Shown here: positions 23,460 to 36,788 of the stretch, in pieces | How the letters are laid out: every line of letters begins with the position of its first letter | Position numbering within the stretch: position 1 is the first letter of the stretch | NCBI GenBank assembly: GCA_959347315.1 | Contig: OY365810.1 | Location: 32,269,083-32,333,082 of the forward strand | Source of the DNA: Bimastos eiseni | Lineage: Eukaryota > Annelida > Clitellata > Crassiclitellata > Lumbricidae | Reading direction: 5' to 3' | DNA: 64,000 bases | Made by a program: the position numbers and the translations under genes | Notes under the pieces: generated by a model | Database searches by the model: none | What the model was told of the DNA's origin: nothing | What the model saw: the letters and a program-made list of their open reading frames with translations, nothing else

Positions 23460-25595
23460 TCAAATAATAAACCTACCATAGTTAACAATGAAGAACTTTT
23501 GATCTGGCGTACAGAAGCACCATAAGAAACTTCTTTTTAAAAGGCAACAGTATGTCAACGTGGCGCAATCAATCAATTTGTTAAACAATCCGAACCTTGT
23601 AGAGAGTAAATATAGTGTACGCACTGAACCACTTTTCAATTGTGTCAAGAGTCAAACTCATCCACAAAGACATTCATGTTGAAAAGCTCTGCATGAACAG
23701 GAACAATCGACAACATTGCCAGACTACTTATAGATGAATATCAGACATATAGTGTTTTGTATATTATGTTTCAATTACATGTAATTTTAGAGTAGAAAAG
23801 CGTCAGGCTACTTATGTTAGTGGTAAAACAATGGCTATGTTCAACAGTCTGTACATGTCATGAAAAGCGAGTTTATATGGTTCCTGAAAAGAAACCAGGT
23901 CCATCATTGTGGTCATTTTTGTTGCACATAAACTTGAACGCTTTAACAGAGGCCAAACTTAGAGGATTTCATGGCAGAGGTCTTCAACATTACTGTCATA
24001 CAAAGTGCAAATGACACAATGTTATTATTATTCAAAAAAGACGCATGTTTTGGCATAAATGCCTGTACACAATCATACCAGTAAGTGAATAGTTAGAGAA
24101 TACTCTATCTAGTTCGGAAATGATATAATCAATGATCTTGGAGCATGGATCGAATCCTGAAACAGGGATCGAATTCTGAAACATTTGATCGAATTCTGAC
24201 CAGTGGAGACCATCGCACAGACATGAAAGCAAGGGACATTCGATCAATTATAAACCGTTGAAGCTCGATGCGCAGAACATTCACTCTGTAGACATAGTTC
24301 TCTGAAATATCGATAAACATTTGCATAATTATATTATTTGCCTGCTCTGTGACACGGATTGACTACGTCTGACCCAATTAACTGTAACAGGCACACGTCG
24401 TCTGTTCTGCACACTCACCGGCATTTGGTTGATAGTCGTACTGGTCGAGATGGTGGCCTTGTAGTCATCCACCGATCTATTCAAATGGGCAGCGGTGATG
24501 AAGGATCTCACCCTATGAATTTAGTGAATTGAACACTGTCGAGGTCATATGGTCGCTATGTTAAAACGGGTTCATCAACGTATAGGCCAACAACCCAACC
24601 CTACATGTAGCCTACGTTGCACTTCGTTTTCACCGTGCTTCCTCTTTCAGATAATTTCTTACGAAGAACCGTTCTCTGAACCATCCCAGATGCTTCTTTT
24701 GCAGCTGTCCATTAATTGTTGTTCTGAGACAGCTGGCTGAAGAAATCTATTCGCACCTATCTTTGAAGATTTCTACGCTAATTTGAAAATCGGCACTAAC
24801 ATAATCTCTGTATTCAGATCACTGTTTTACAATAATCCCAAAGAGTCCGGCCATAACATGCTATCCAGTCGGTCGGCAGTTGGTAAGCGAATCCCAAGTT
24901 GGAACGCAACCCAGGCGATCAATACTAAAACTCCAAGCTGGCATGCAGATATCGTAGCTGGCATGCATCCGACGCTGCTTGGAGGCCGAGTAGAGCTGGG
25001 GAACTAGCCACTGCCACCGCTCTGTCGAGGGCTGGTTGCCGACCATTAATACAACGCTCGAAGATGAGACATTCGCTATAGGATCTATTGCTTTATTATC
25101 AGCGATGAATGAATGTTTATAGGCCGGATACAGCGCAGTGTTCAGACCATGCTATAAAAAAAGATAATTAAGCCTACATGGTGAAAAACAAACATTCATT
25201 TCTAGATCTTAATTAATTATTTCATGCCATGATTCTAATCTCACCGTCTTTATTAATGTTCACTTTTATGATCCAAATGGAAAGATTGAATGAGTTTATT
25301 CGTGCCTATGTTTTCTTAGTTATCTTATTCTTAATCTTAGGCCTATAATCCTGCTTTCTACAAAATGCTTAGGCCAACGTAGTATTGCAGTTGTATGCCT
25401 TCGTATGTCTTCCTTAATCACCATTTCCCTCAGCAGGCAAACTCATGTTCAAAGTTCAAGGGCAGTTCAAAGTACACGAGCTTCTTCCCATACTAAAACA
25501 CTTACCAGCACCTCGCTCTAATAAGTACAATTTACGGCCTCGGGTCCACGAATTCACTTTGTCATAAGAGAACCAACCACTCAAAATAGAACATA
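23460..25595. other. Intergenic; no supported gene
   Basis: Only short accidental open frames on both strands. About 24160-24205 contains repeats of GATCGAATTCTGA. Confidence 0.4.
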
Positions 25596-25649
25596 TTGGT
25601 GCCAACCAACCCTTATCCGACATGCTGTTGTGCGATCAGTTTAATATAT

Positions 25650-28600
25650 TCAGACGAAATAATCAGCGGATTTTGTTCTGTTTCGGTAACAGACCTCAAT
25701 GAGTTCTTTATGAGCGCTTCCACGCTCAACAGTGAGTACTGCATTGCGACTCAAGTACTGTTGGTCGTCGTAGTGGAAATGATGAGCCATTAGGATGTTG
25801 ATGGCTGACTGATCGAAACGATGACATCCAGCCCAGACATCTTTTCCCTTAAAGCTGCAGGCTAACTGATGACCAGCTGCCATGCAGTCTGCCTTCAGAG
25901 CGCACAGAACCCACCAGATTACGATCCTATTGTAAACTTCTTCTGTTCGATAGAAAAATATGCTGTTGGCATCACGCTGTTCTGTCATACTGGCTGCTGT
26001 CGCTGATATGGGAAGGAAGCTGTACATTCCCGGATGCGTGGCAGCAAAGTTGGAGTGATGGGAACGACCGAAGGCGAGAATTCCGCGATTTTCGTAGACC
26101 TGATCGAGGGCAAATGTGAGGCTTTTCGTGTGGAATCGAACCGAGGAATCAATCCAAAAGACACCAGGAAATTCCATCAACATTTCCTACAATAGAGACT
26201 GATCATTTCAAACCAAACGTATTTAAGTAATGTAATAATGTAATGTGATAGCGGGGTGATTGTAGTAATTTTAATATCTCCGACAGTTTCCGTGCTGTAG
26301 TGGTGCCAGGCCATGCCTGGAAAAATAGGATGACGACGTTGACGGCCCTGATAACCAGAAGATGTCGTATAACCAGTACCGTAACATGGGCGGTGTCGGC
26401 GGTGACGTGCAAATATCGAAGGGGCCCAAATTTCAGGCCACGGGTTAAAAATGTAACTACTGCCTAATTAGTGAAAGACGCTCGTGTGTTAATAGAAGAA
26501 TGTTCAAATACAGCAATACCTATGAGCTTATGACTTAAACAATGCTTAAACGATAACGATAACTGTGATTTTGACTCACATGAACGATGATCGGTTTAAA
26601 GGAATAGACCTTTAATTCTCTGACGTGTAATGGATAGCGGCTGAAGTTGAAAACGCGGTATTTCACATTGCAGATGTTTTGTATCTTAAAGAAACATATT
26701 TGCAAGTCTTAATTAATCTTCTACATTGAAGGACACAACGATCGAAATCTGCTCAAATTTCAAACATGGCAGTTTTCAGATGAATGTAGTGTTCACTTCA
26801 ATGGCATCAAACTATTTTCATTGTCATAGTTTGATATTTTTCCAACACAAGACGTTAGATTTACAGAAGTATACGATGTTATTGAATACTTTATTCATTA
26901 TTTTAGATATTGTGTTTGTCAATATCTGTCTACTCGTTCGCTTTCACTTGTAGGCCTATAGGCGGCAAATCTTCAACTATGATAATAATAATGTATACAC
27001 AGTCGGATGCACATGTCTATTTTATGCTTTATATAGCGCTTATATTATATATGACTTGTCAACGGACGATTTTATCAACGGACTGTTCGTCAAATGTTCT
27101 AATTGGACCTTATTTTTAAGCAATCCAGTTCCTACTTACACAATCATTTTTCATCAATGTCTGCAAGTTTTTCAAGCAATACCTGTGGTACGTGTTCCTT
27201 TATTACCTGTTGCCAAAGACAATACCTTAATAATTTGATCCTGTTGTCTGTTTTCAGCCAGATCGTAGAAGTAGATGGATTGGTTTGGAAAGTGTCGTTG
27301 GACGTTTCCTATGGCGTCCATTGCGATGTGCAAGAACGCCCCGCTTGCAGCTGTCACGAAGACGAATCGATTGATTGCGCTTCGGTCAAGCGGAACGAAT
27401 TTTGTCAGCGGAATTCCAAACGAAGCCAGATCGGCTGTCGAGAAGTTGAATGAAGCCCCGTGCGTTCCATTCGGTCTGACGAGTGAGTGGGAACAGTAGC
27501 GAGGATTAGACCAACTGATGTTCAGGCAATCGTCATACTCAGGCGGGGAGCTATTCCTCTTCTGCAGCACAGTGCACGAAACACAGGTCTCTGAATTGTC
27601 ATCTTGAAGGGATGCTATGCATAGTTTAGAGCTGGACCGATCAATAGATAAACATAGATGTAGAGTAGCAATAAATAGCAATGAATGGACAACCTTACGA
27701 AATACCGTTCACTAGACCTTGGAGTCACGTTGGACGAAGAGTGTATGCACACATCTTTGCTTCTCGTAATCACAGTCTCTGCCGTGATTCATACTAGCAA
27801 TTGCGTCAGCTTCGCACTGTTGCTCGCTCGCTATCATCAGACGCAGCCGCTACTCTTGTCCATTGCTTCATCACAGCCCGACTAGATTACTGTAGCTCAA
27901 CCTATGTATGCCTTCCAGCTGGGCTGTTGCGACGCCGGACGGGGTCCTGCGTTCTGCCGCGTGTCTTGTTGAGCGTATTCCGAAATGTGGCCTTGTCTCC
28001 GCTCTCTACTGGCTCCCCCTCCAGCAGCGAATCTCGTACCGTATCTCATCGCTTTGGTATGGAGGTCCCTGTTGGGTCTCACTCCTGCCTATCTTCGCGA
28101 TCTCTGCTACTCTACTTCGAGTGCATCGGGTCACCGCTAGTTCCATTCTACTGAGCGAGACCTACTCATCGTCCCATCTGCCCGCACAATTACGTGTATC
28201 GTGCCTTCTCAGTGGTTGGCCTTTCTCTTTGAAACACGCTCCCGTTGGCATTGCGCTTGTCATTCATGGTTCACTCAGACTCTCTTTATATTTGCCTTAA
28301 AACTGTTGTTTCAGCCGTGCCGGGGATGGGAGCGCTACTGAGTCGTAGCCTGAAGGGGTGCTATATAAATCTTCGTAATGAATGAATGAATATGCATGAG
28401 TCAATACTACTTAGCCAATAGGTGTTCTGCTTTGCTGCACAACTCGCTGTAGCATACAGGCTTATCGCCGTGAAAATATATTGAAGGCATGTTACGTGGG
28501 AAGGTATTCGCATGATCAGCAGATGGATTGACAATGAACTGCTAATCAGGGCTTATTTACTGAGGTTGTTCGGTCGCAGGGTTACTCCATGAGGCTATAG

Positions 28601-29974
28601 TCAAGAGCATTGACACGGAACGTGGCCAGATGGGGTAAAAGTCACCCTTTCTTCAGTTGCTAAGGGTATTTAGATACATATATGTGTAATTTAGACGTCG
28701 ATTTCTAACACAAAGTCCTTGCTTAGATGCAAAAGTGTCCTTAACAGGAACAGAATAAATGTTCTAATCTACTAAAAAAAACCTGGCTATTTCAATTTAC
28801 CTGCATTCGTATGCGCTCGTTTACCGGTTCTCAGATACTTTTACAAGGAATGACGCAGGATGGGTTATCAAAGTTTAAGGAGAGAGCCGTCAACATAGTC
28901 TACATTATTGATTATCATAAATTTGGCATAGTCTACAAATGTACTTGTCCTGCAAGCATGAATAAATAATAAAAGCATGCTATTTTAGTCTAATTTTGGC
29001 CTCATGCGAAAATGTGGTATTCTTACCCATAATGGCTTCACATGGGCCTGCTGGACAGATTTCTACTTAATCACACTAAAGACTTCTTACTATGTAATTA
29101 ATTCAAAATGTCGAAATGTTATTTTTGTAATATTATGTCTGCTTGATAGTTGCATCATGCACATTGCAGCTTCACTCAGTAATCCAGACACAGATGAATG
29201 CTCCAGCCCATTGCGTTGTTGCAGTCAAGCGTATTGGCAGAAAGAGATATTGTAGGCCTAAACTGTACGTTTATAAGATGGTCGTGGATATCACGATTTT
29301 TATCTTGTTGCACGTAATGCCGCAACCACAAAAGCGTAAGATGCAAATGCATTGTCATCGCGATTATTGGAGCATATCTGCCTCTGCTATGATCCATCTA
29401 CCCCAACGAAATGAACAATGGAATTGCTCAAAACCAACCTAGTTCAAGTAGTTCAATGTAATGAGAAATTGCACTGACGGAAAATTTGAGCCTTAAGTAT
29501 GTAGCTGCCCACAGCTACATCAATCAATCACTAGTTCTTTATTGTTCATCAAATCAAATTCTAAAGCAGCTGAAACATGAGATTATACAAGTGAGTATAT
29601 AAACTATAGTTAACACATTTGTGTAATAGCAAACAAAAGATATGCCCCAAAGAAACGAAACGTTCCGCAAAGGGACTGCCTCATTACACCAGATAAATTG
29701 CAATGGTTTGATTACAACAATATGTACCAACTATGGTTCATTAAAATGTTTTAGCGCACATATTCAATTACACTTTTCCACAATAAAACAGTCAAAAGTC
29801 ACAAATTATAGCGCAGTGACCAATATTATACCTCTGAAATACTCATTTGGATTCCTCGGGTTGATCTGTTGTAGACGAGCCAAAGGAGGACCATTCCGAC
29901 AACACTGAGATATGCAAGCGTTGAGACACATGTCCTTTTTCTCCTGGTCACAGCTGAATCCCATTTAAAGCATG
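25650..29974 (-). CDS. Array copy 3: four-exon DUF1647-like type II membrane protein
   Basis: Exon 1 ends at 29832 (GAG|gtataa) and encodes a basic TRRKR stretch followed by a signal anchor (STLAYLSVVGMVLLWLVY). It has no in-frame ATG before an upstream stop; possible acceptors at about 29975 and 30043 suggest the initiator lies in a further 5' exon. Exon 2: 27561-27226 (112 codons; CLNISWSNPRYC, GIPLTKFVPLDRS, FVFVTAASGAFLHIAMDAIG, IYFYDLAENR; donor AAG|gtattg). Exon 3: 26684-26580 (35 codons; CNVKYRVFNFSRYP, FKPIIVH; donor gtgagt). Exon 4: 26186-25650 (178 codons; FPGVFWIDSSVRF, GCHRFDQSAINILMAHH). All internal junctions are phase 0. Intron 1 contains a CR1-like 3' end on the opposite strand. 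The role is inferred as for copy 2. The start, and therefore full function, is unproven. Confidence 0.72.
27690..28392 (+). pseudogene. CR1-like LINE 3' end with (GAAT)n tail, in copy 3 intron 1
   Basis: Frame-shifted remains of the C-terminal thumb: LDLGVTLDEE, then ARLDYCSSTYVCLPAG, LYWLPLQQRISYRISSL, and near the end GMGAL...LKGCYINLRNE-like text, ending in AATGAATGAATGAAT. The same 3' end recurs at 35500-35600 and 43649-43960 (minus strand). Confidence 0.8.
28400..29831. other. Copy 3 intron 1 remainder
   Basis: No gene seen. A small palindrome TGTAGCTGCCCACAGCTACA lies at about 29501. Confidence 0.4.
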
Positions 29975-30049
29975 CTGTAAAACCTCCGTTAGCCGTCCAT
30001 CCGAAGTATTTTGTGCGGTTCGGTTTTCCGTAAAGCGAAGACCTGTCGG

Positions 30050-30686
30050 AAAAAAGCGTGTGAATTGCAAAGCTTTATCGACCCAAGTAAGTTTGTCTCA
30101 CGGGATCGGTCATGAAAATAAGGCACACTTATAGCCAACTTTTATAGTTATTATGCAATTGATGAGTAGTGAGTAGATAGATGACTGTAGATTATGCGAC
30201 ATAGATATAAAGACGTATACATTTACATCTGTTTTCTTCGGCCACTTAATTAGGAACCCGATAAAGCTGCCGATGCGCTCGTATCGTCACTCCGCCGTTT
30301 GACCTCCACGTGTGTCTTCACGGCTGCTTCAAAAAACACGGAAGTTCGAAGATGGCTCGTATTATGAAGAGACTACGTAATCTTCTTTATTAATGGTGCG
30401 TTGACTGGTAGGATAGAAAGAGACGGAGCTCGATGAAGTAATCCAATCGATCAGGAACGTCGAAATCAAATGCACTGAGAACATGTAAACGTCGATAGCA
30501 GAGGTCAATGTTAACAGTAAGAAGCGATTGTTATGGCCTCAGTTTTCATCATTGGGGCTAAAAGCAGAACGGCGATATGGTACGTACTTACATATCCCTG
30601 TTGGCACACACGCTTAGATATGTACATGCATGATATACAGACACATACATACACAGCTAATTAGACAAATTGTGTCTATATATATG

Positions 30687-30722
<36 letters not shown>

Positions 30723-31866
30723 GGCTACTTGGATACGACTACCAGCGGGCAGCAGATTGTCTGTTGCGTGTCAATTGATCGATGTGAAAGTAGCATTCGT
30801 CCAAATATTAACTAAGGGACATGAATGTATTCGGGGGGGAAGTGAGCCGCCTTTTATGCTGCACTATTTGCATGGGCGTCCGCCGGAATTTGTTTATGGG
30901 GAGATCGGTTTTAAACCGATTCGACGCACGCGTTCCAACTATCAGATGTCTGGCACGAATCCCAACAGCCTCGATGCTTTTGAAAGCATTTACGCATGCT
31001 ATGAGACTTGTTGTTTGCGTTCCGGTATTCGTTTTAAATAGTGGCACAGCCATGTTTGAACACCAGAGGGAGCGAGCAGATAAAAGAGGTTCCCGGCACC
31101 AACTTTGCAGTTTGCACTTACCAAAATCAACTATCTCAATTAATTATATTCATTATGATGTTCATTATACATATTTATTTATGTTTTGTAAGCTTACAAA
31201 CATTGAAACACTCCAACCAATGCGAAGCATTAAATTCAATAATATCACGTAATACAAAATACAGTACTTGAATAATTCCTTGGTTATACTAATTTGATTA
31301 TATGCTGGCATAATGATGGACTGTATGCAATGCATGGTGCATAGTATAACAGTATTAACCAATTATAGCAGCCGCTTTCGTCTATACCCCATTCTAGCAA
31401 AATTTTAGAATATTTCGTTATAATCCACTTCACTTGCGAATGAGTTATTGTCTTTCACACGCATTCAAGGCTTTGCCACGTGTCCCTAAAACTACCCACC
31501 TACGTTGTATCCCAAAGCGTGGCGTAATTTATTATGAATACATGAAATGGGGCGGATGTTTGCAAAACTAAATTTTATTCAACATTTTACAGAATATTTA
31601 TTAAATATTAAATTCGTGTTTATATAGGGTGACACAAAAGCTCGTTCACCGTTTTCAAACTTAGTTTTCAGACCTAAATATCTCGGTAAAAATTATTCTG
31701 ATCTCTTAGAAATTTTTCAAACGTATACAGTACTCAAATATATTATAACCCTAATAATTGTAAGTCGAGCGTGCGTATAATGACATGACAGTGAACCCCG
31801 GGCCGCGCGAGGTGCATTTCCGACTTGTGCCTGGAGATGGCGTAACCATTATTCACGCCGTTTAAT
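30050..31866. other. Intergenic; no supported gene
   Basis: Contains (TA)n at about 30688-30718. Frames at 30808-31252 overlap on both strands and show no recognisable domain. Confidence 0.35.
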
Positions 31867-32034
31867 CGGTACGTGACGTTTTGGCGCAGCCGTTTTGGCG
31901 CAGGACGTTTTTGCGCATATCTCTGATACAATAATATAACATAGGCCCATTATATATTATATAAATATATTATATGGCTATCAACCACTTTAGTGTCGTA
32001 ATTTAGCCCCCATGGCAAATAAGGTCAGAAGAGA

Positions 32035-32400
32035 GAGTGCTTAAATGGAAGCTGGATTTTTGACAATAATCATGCGCAAATGGAAGCTGGGTTGATGAAA
32101 AGGATCATGCTTATATGGAAGGCGGATTGATGGAAAAATTATGTTAAATTGAAGTTGGATTGACGAAAAGGATTATGCTTAAATTGGAGCGGAATAGATG
32201 AAAATAATCATGCTTAAATGGAACCTGGATTGATGAATGATAATGCTTAAATTTACGCTAGATTAATGAAAATAATTATGCCTAAATGTAAGCTGGATTG
32301 ATAAAAAAAGTCTTTTAATTGGAAGCGGGATTAATGAAAAGATTGTGACTAAAGGGTTCCATGACGAGTAAAATTCTCTAATTCATCCCGCTTCTACTTA
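32035..32400. repeat. About 37-bp diverged tandem repeat inside the outer TIR element
   Basis: Roughly nine copies of a unit like GCTTAAATGGAAGCTGGATT followed by GATGAAAAGGATTAT. Confidence 0.75.
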
Positions 32401-32436
32401 AACACGATTCTTTTCATCATTCAAGTTTCCAGTTTA

Positions 32437-33684
32437 GGGGCCGTTCACATATTATATAACGCTCGAGGGGTAGGTGGGTGGGTTTCTGTTTTGTTAGCGT
32501 TATATTGTTAGGGTGGGGGTTAGGTTGGAGGTTTCGTTATATAACAAACTTTTTTTTTATCTTATGCTATTTTTTCTGTTTGCCTGCCAATTGGAAATGC
32601 CATGTACCACGGACCTTTGTTGTTTAATTGAACTTCACAATACGTTGTGAACCAAAACTTGCACCATCAGCTGCCACCTGGCGAATTAAATTGGCGTTCT
32701 AACTTATTATTTATAAATCCACTTTTAACAATTTCCTCTTTACAATTTTAACAATTTCCTGTGCATAGCTTTACATGCTCGTAAGTTCAATTCTGGGTGA
32801 TCTGTTTTCATTCTGGTTTAAATTAAAATTAATTCACTTTAAATAATTATTTCGGTAGGTACTATCAAGATGTTTGATCTCATTTTCTATAGTATGTGTA
32901 TTAGTTTATATGTTTGCTATAATACCCAATTGTAGCTGTTTTAAGCACTGTATCATACGATATTAAATAGGTTGAGTTGCATCGCAAACCTATCGATAAA
33001 TACCTGCTAGTGCAATATTAAACCAATCGATTCTGTGTGATAGGCTACTGTAATCCTCATTTGTAGTGCAAAACAGGAGGGAAAACAAATGGTGTTTTTA
33101 GATAAGATTTACGCCACTAACATGTATTATCATGCTGTCTAAATAGGCCTATACATGTAGATACATGATGACAATAGTTGACTACCCAATTGTACGGGAC
33201 GATGAACTACAGCTGCCATGGGACTGACTGGACAGCTAATTACGTCCTATAAATTTTAAAGGGTTTTAATATGGTTTGAACTCTTTAAAAGGTCTGCTCT
33301 TTTCATGCTGTATTAGTTAACTTTATTAATGCATCTTGCATTTCTAGTATTAAACGATTAATGTGCTGATTTGCATAGTCTAGTAACTAAATTACTGTAC
33401 TAACTAACATAATCTAGTCATTATTAAAGCGCTAACTATAAAAAGTTATGAAAGTTATAAAAAAGTTATAAAAAAGTTATAAAAGTATCAAATTGTACAA
33501 TACAATTATCGATTGCATGTATTTTAATGTGCTTATAGACTGGGGTGGGGTAGGGGGGTAGGTAGCTTATCTTTTATATAATATAGGGGTGGGAGGGTCA
33601 CAGCTGCTGTTATATAGCGTTATTAAGGGTAGGGGTGGGTCAAAAATTGAGATTTTAAGCGTTATATGATATGTGAACGGCCCC
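32437..33684. mobile_element. Nested TIR element with TTA target duplication, probable PIF/Harbinger-like
   Basis: Termini GGGGCCGTTCACATATTATA (left) and GGGGCCGTTCACATATCATA (reverse complement of right) match at 25 of the first 26 bases. TTA flanks both sides (32434-32436, 33685-33687). TTA duplications are characteristic of Harbinger-type transposition. 1248 bp, no ORF of note, so non-autonomous. Confidence 0.75.
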
Positions 33685-33799
33685 TTAGCCTAATTATTTT
33701 CATCGATCATGCTTCATATTGCATTATATTATTTATTGTATCAGATATCTGCGCCAAAAACGTCCTGCGCCAAAACGTGCTGCTCCGCCGTTTAATTGT

Positions 33800-35495
33800 A
33801 TAACGATAGGAGCATCGACACTGGACTGGACTGAAATCAATCAACTCTGGTTGTTGAACGAGTCCGTACTTAATAACCCCCTTACGTACTCATTGAAACT
33901 TCTACGTTGCATGCCCTAACTGGCATAATAAGACAATGCATTCTGCAAAGCTGGTATGAATGACGGACAGAATGCTGCGTTGCTTAAAACTTCTCTCAAA
34001 GTCATGTATACTGCTATGATCATCCCATCGCGCTTTCTGCTCATCCAAATGCCATACCACCTTTCAATCTCTTCCTTGTCTGAATTGTCTCTGTTTAATG
34101 GTGACTTTTAAGGTAAGTAATAGTGAAGGACTTACCTGAACAATTAAGTATTTTACGCTTTGAAAATGTTGTAAATTGTAATAGTCAAGAGAAATTCTCT
34201 AAAATATGCGCAAAACCCTGAGTGGTAGTAAATGTTCCATTGCTCTGTGCACCGTGGGCACCCACGGCTATTTGTTGAGTAGTTAAAATACAAATCAATG
34301 TCGTCGTGCAGTTAGTCTGTTGCTATCTTTCTTCCGTCGAGTTCTCCCTTCGACGCGTATCGATGTGAACTGGATTGTGTGTACAGCCATAGTGTGCTTT
34401 AGGCAATCAATAAAGGAAGCCACTATATATATATACATATATATATATATTGTCAGATAATTGTCCTCTACCGTAGTTACTTCTTGATACCAATATATCT
34501 AACTTGGTATGCGCTATAAGTATTCTCTTGGGTATTAGAATAGGCTACTACCTTTTACTGTTCTATTTGCATCTAAATATCCTTTTACTGATAAAGGGTA
34601 ACATAGGAGTGGTTCTCTTTAAAGAATGGCTATACCTTTATAAAGTTGATGCTTAATGGGAAGGAGCAGAGTGTGTTTGACTGAGATTTAAGTGTGACCT
34701 ATGTTTTCGGAGACTGTGATCTCATTTGGGGTATTTTGAAGCCACACCTCTCTGGGGTAGTTAAGCTAATTAAGAAGACGCTCTTGCTGCTTCTCCCTGT
34801 GCTGTTCGACCAACACCGAGGGTCGTTCTGCTGTCGACGTTAATCTGGATATATATATATATATAATATTCGTTTATTAGACAAACTGACACACCGGTGA
34901 CACCACAGTTAGTTACAGAAGGTGAATTTCGATTGCATAGGTTCGAGTTCTAGGCCTATTCAACTCTACGTTTTCTTTTCAATACAACATTATCAAAAGC
35001 TTTAAATTTCTACAAAATTCTTGGAATAAAGTACCTATTGTCCTATCGTCCCACTACCACTAATAATATAATTTTAAATCCGACCTGTTTTGATTTATGG
35101 TCTTCATTTATTTGGATATTTCCAAAAGAACGACTAACTTGCTTCTATATGATGCACTAGACATTCGCCCACCCTATAAGACTGTTAAGAAACATCTTTG
35201 AAATGTGTTTCGGCGTATAATTAGCCCAGGATCACAGTTAAGAGGGCGACATGTTTCACACAATTGCAACTACTGTTCTAGCTGCTTCGATAGTCTTTGT
35301 ATTATTAATTTCACCCACATTTAAAGAAAACATTTCCAAATTGTAATTAACCCATCTTGGGACGGGGAATAATCTTGTAGCGCACCAGCTCAAACCAAAG
35401 AGTTCAATTTTATTTTGACCACCATAAAGTATGCTATGCTAAGCTGAAATGAGTCTAGTTCATAGCGTCAACTTCATGACATTTTTGTTCATTTA
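33800..35495. other. Intergenic; no supported gene
   Basis: 34340-34440 includes AATAAA followed by (TA)n and 34620-34860 ends in (TA)n; these could be ends of unidentified repeats. Confidence 0.35.
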
Positions 35496-35496
35496 T

Positions 35497-35600
35497 TATT
35501 ATTCGTTCATTCATTCTCTACGAAAATTTAAAAAGCGCTTCTTCAAGATTGCTGCCCAAGAGCGCATCCCCACCCAACCCCGGGCTGAATGTAACGGTCA
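35497..35600 (-). mobile_element. CR1-like LINE 3'-terminal scrap
   Basis: ATTCGTTCATTCATTC then AAAAAGCGCTTCTTCAAG and AAGAGCGCATCC, matching on the minus strand the 3' end and (GAAT)n tail of the CR1-like copies at 28300-28392 and 43649-43960. Confidence 0.6.
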
Positions 35601-35874
35601 TAACGCCAAAATGATACGCATCTGAGTAAACCTTAGGCATAAGGCAGTAGTGTAATGGGAGCAGCAATGTTCCGATACTATTTTATTCGTGGAATTTTCA
35701 ATGACACGACCTACTTAATTAGGTTCTAAATTGGTTTAATTTTCATGATGTAGAAGCTACTTCCAGATATCCTTTCTGCCGTTACATTCTCTTACCTTCA
35801 TATTAATGATAGAATTTCCGATTGTGGTTGCTGTAGTTTCTTATATTTTGGTCATGTGGTCCATCAAAGGCGTA

Positions 35875-36129
35875 TTAATAAATGCAGTAACTATTTATTA
35901 TAAATACATAGCACAGGTCCCGAGTCTCTGGGTGTCTTAGAAATGGGACTTCAGTTTCAAATTTTTCACCTAATAGCAATCTCAAAATTTGTTTCTGTTT
36001 CGGAATATGTAGGTCTGAGTAATAAAGTTGCTCAACTATGTCAGTGACCGCCATGTGAGTTTCCATTGCTTGTTCTGACCATGTAGCCTTTGAAAATGTA
36101 TCCTTTTCCGAAAATGCGCTGAAAAGCAC
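35875..36129 (-). CDS. Uncertain open frame, possibly a terminal exon
   Basis: 84 codons preceded on the minus strand by an acceptor-like GTGCTTTTCAG and ending in TAA overlapped by a polyadenylation-like AATAAA. Text such as KQKQILRLLLGEKFETEVPF looks protein-like, but no family was recognised. Confidence 0.2.
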   Translation of the reverse strand: MLFSAFSEKDTFSKATWSEQAMETHMAVTDIVEQLYYSDLHIPKQKQILRLLLGEKFETEVPFLRHPETRDLCYVFIINSYCIY

Positions 36130-36499
36130 CTATCGCATTGTAGAATAATTATAGAACCCCTAGCCACAGCTCGAAGGGGTCTTACGAAGCGGTCTAGCGC
36201 GACATGGGAGAGGACGCGTCAAACGTGGGGAAAAAAGGGTGAGTGATCGGGGAGAGACTCATGCACCCAGAGACAAAAGCAAACGTCGGCACCTATTACG
36301 TGCCAAAGTAAATTTCATGAAGTCGCTACATATTATGCTTAATTGTTCAGATGTACCTGTATCTGTTTTGATTGATTGTCTATATATATATATACTCAAA
36401 TGTAAACGTGGCGAATAGGTCTAGTTAAGTCGCAAGTTCTGAGACAGTTCGACCGCCATTCGCTATCGCTGGCAATTGCGACTGAGGCATGCTGTAGAT

Positions 36500-36788
36500 C
36501 AGCGGTTTTCAACCGGTGGTACGCGTGCCCCTTGGGGTACGCCAGCTGTTGATAATGAGTACAAAAGAGACATTTTAAAATTTAGAATAGATATTTCGTG
36601 CAGAAACAAATAATAAATTTAGCAACAGTCGTCAATAATATTATAATCAATATTCTAATTCTAACAATCTAACCTAATTAAATAAATTACCAGATAACGT
36701 TCCTGACAAGTTTTTCTGTTGGGAGAACACACACAAAACATTTTGAAGCTTGGGATACAATATAAAAAAAGAAGGTTGGGGACCGGTG
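36500..36788. mobile_element. Small non-autonomous hAT-like element
   Basis: Left end CAGCGGTTTTCAACC and reverse complement of the right end CACCGGTCCCCAACCTT resemble hAT termini. Flanks CTGTAGAT and CGGTAGAG agree at 6 of 8 positions, compatible with an aged 8-bp target duplication. Confidence 0.5.

Larger units (their letters stand above)
31867..33787. mobile_element. Non-autonomous TIR transposon, probable Mutator-like, with a second element nested inside
   Basis: Left end CGGTACGTGACGTTTTGGCG and the reverse complement of the right end CGGAGCAGCACGTTTTGGCG match over about 65 bp; both contain two tandem copies of CGTTTTGGCGCAGGA-like sequence and then GATACAATAA. Flanks carry a direct repeat CCGTTTAAT (31858-31866 and 33788-33796; up to 11 bp if the ends are drawn differently). 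A 9-bp target duplication is typical of Mutator-like elements, hence the tentative class. No transposase inside. About 670 bp remain when the nested element is removed. Confidence 0.7.

Noticed and set aside
34340..34860. Possible LTR pair around AATAAA and TG...(TA)n sequence
   Set aside because: No matching second LTR, primer-binding site or pol coding sequence could be found.
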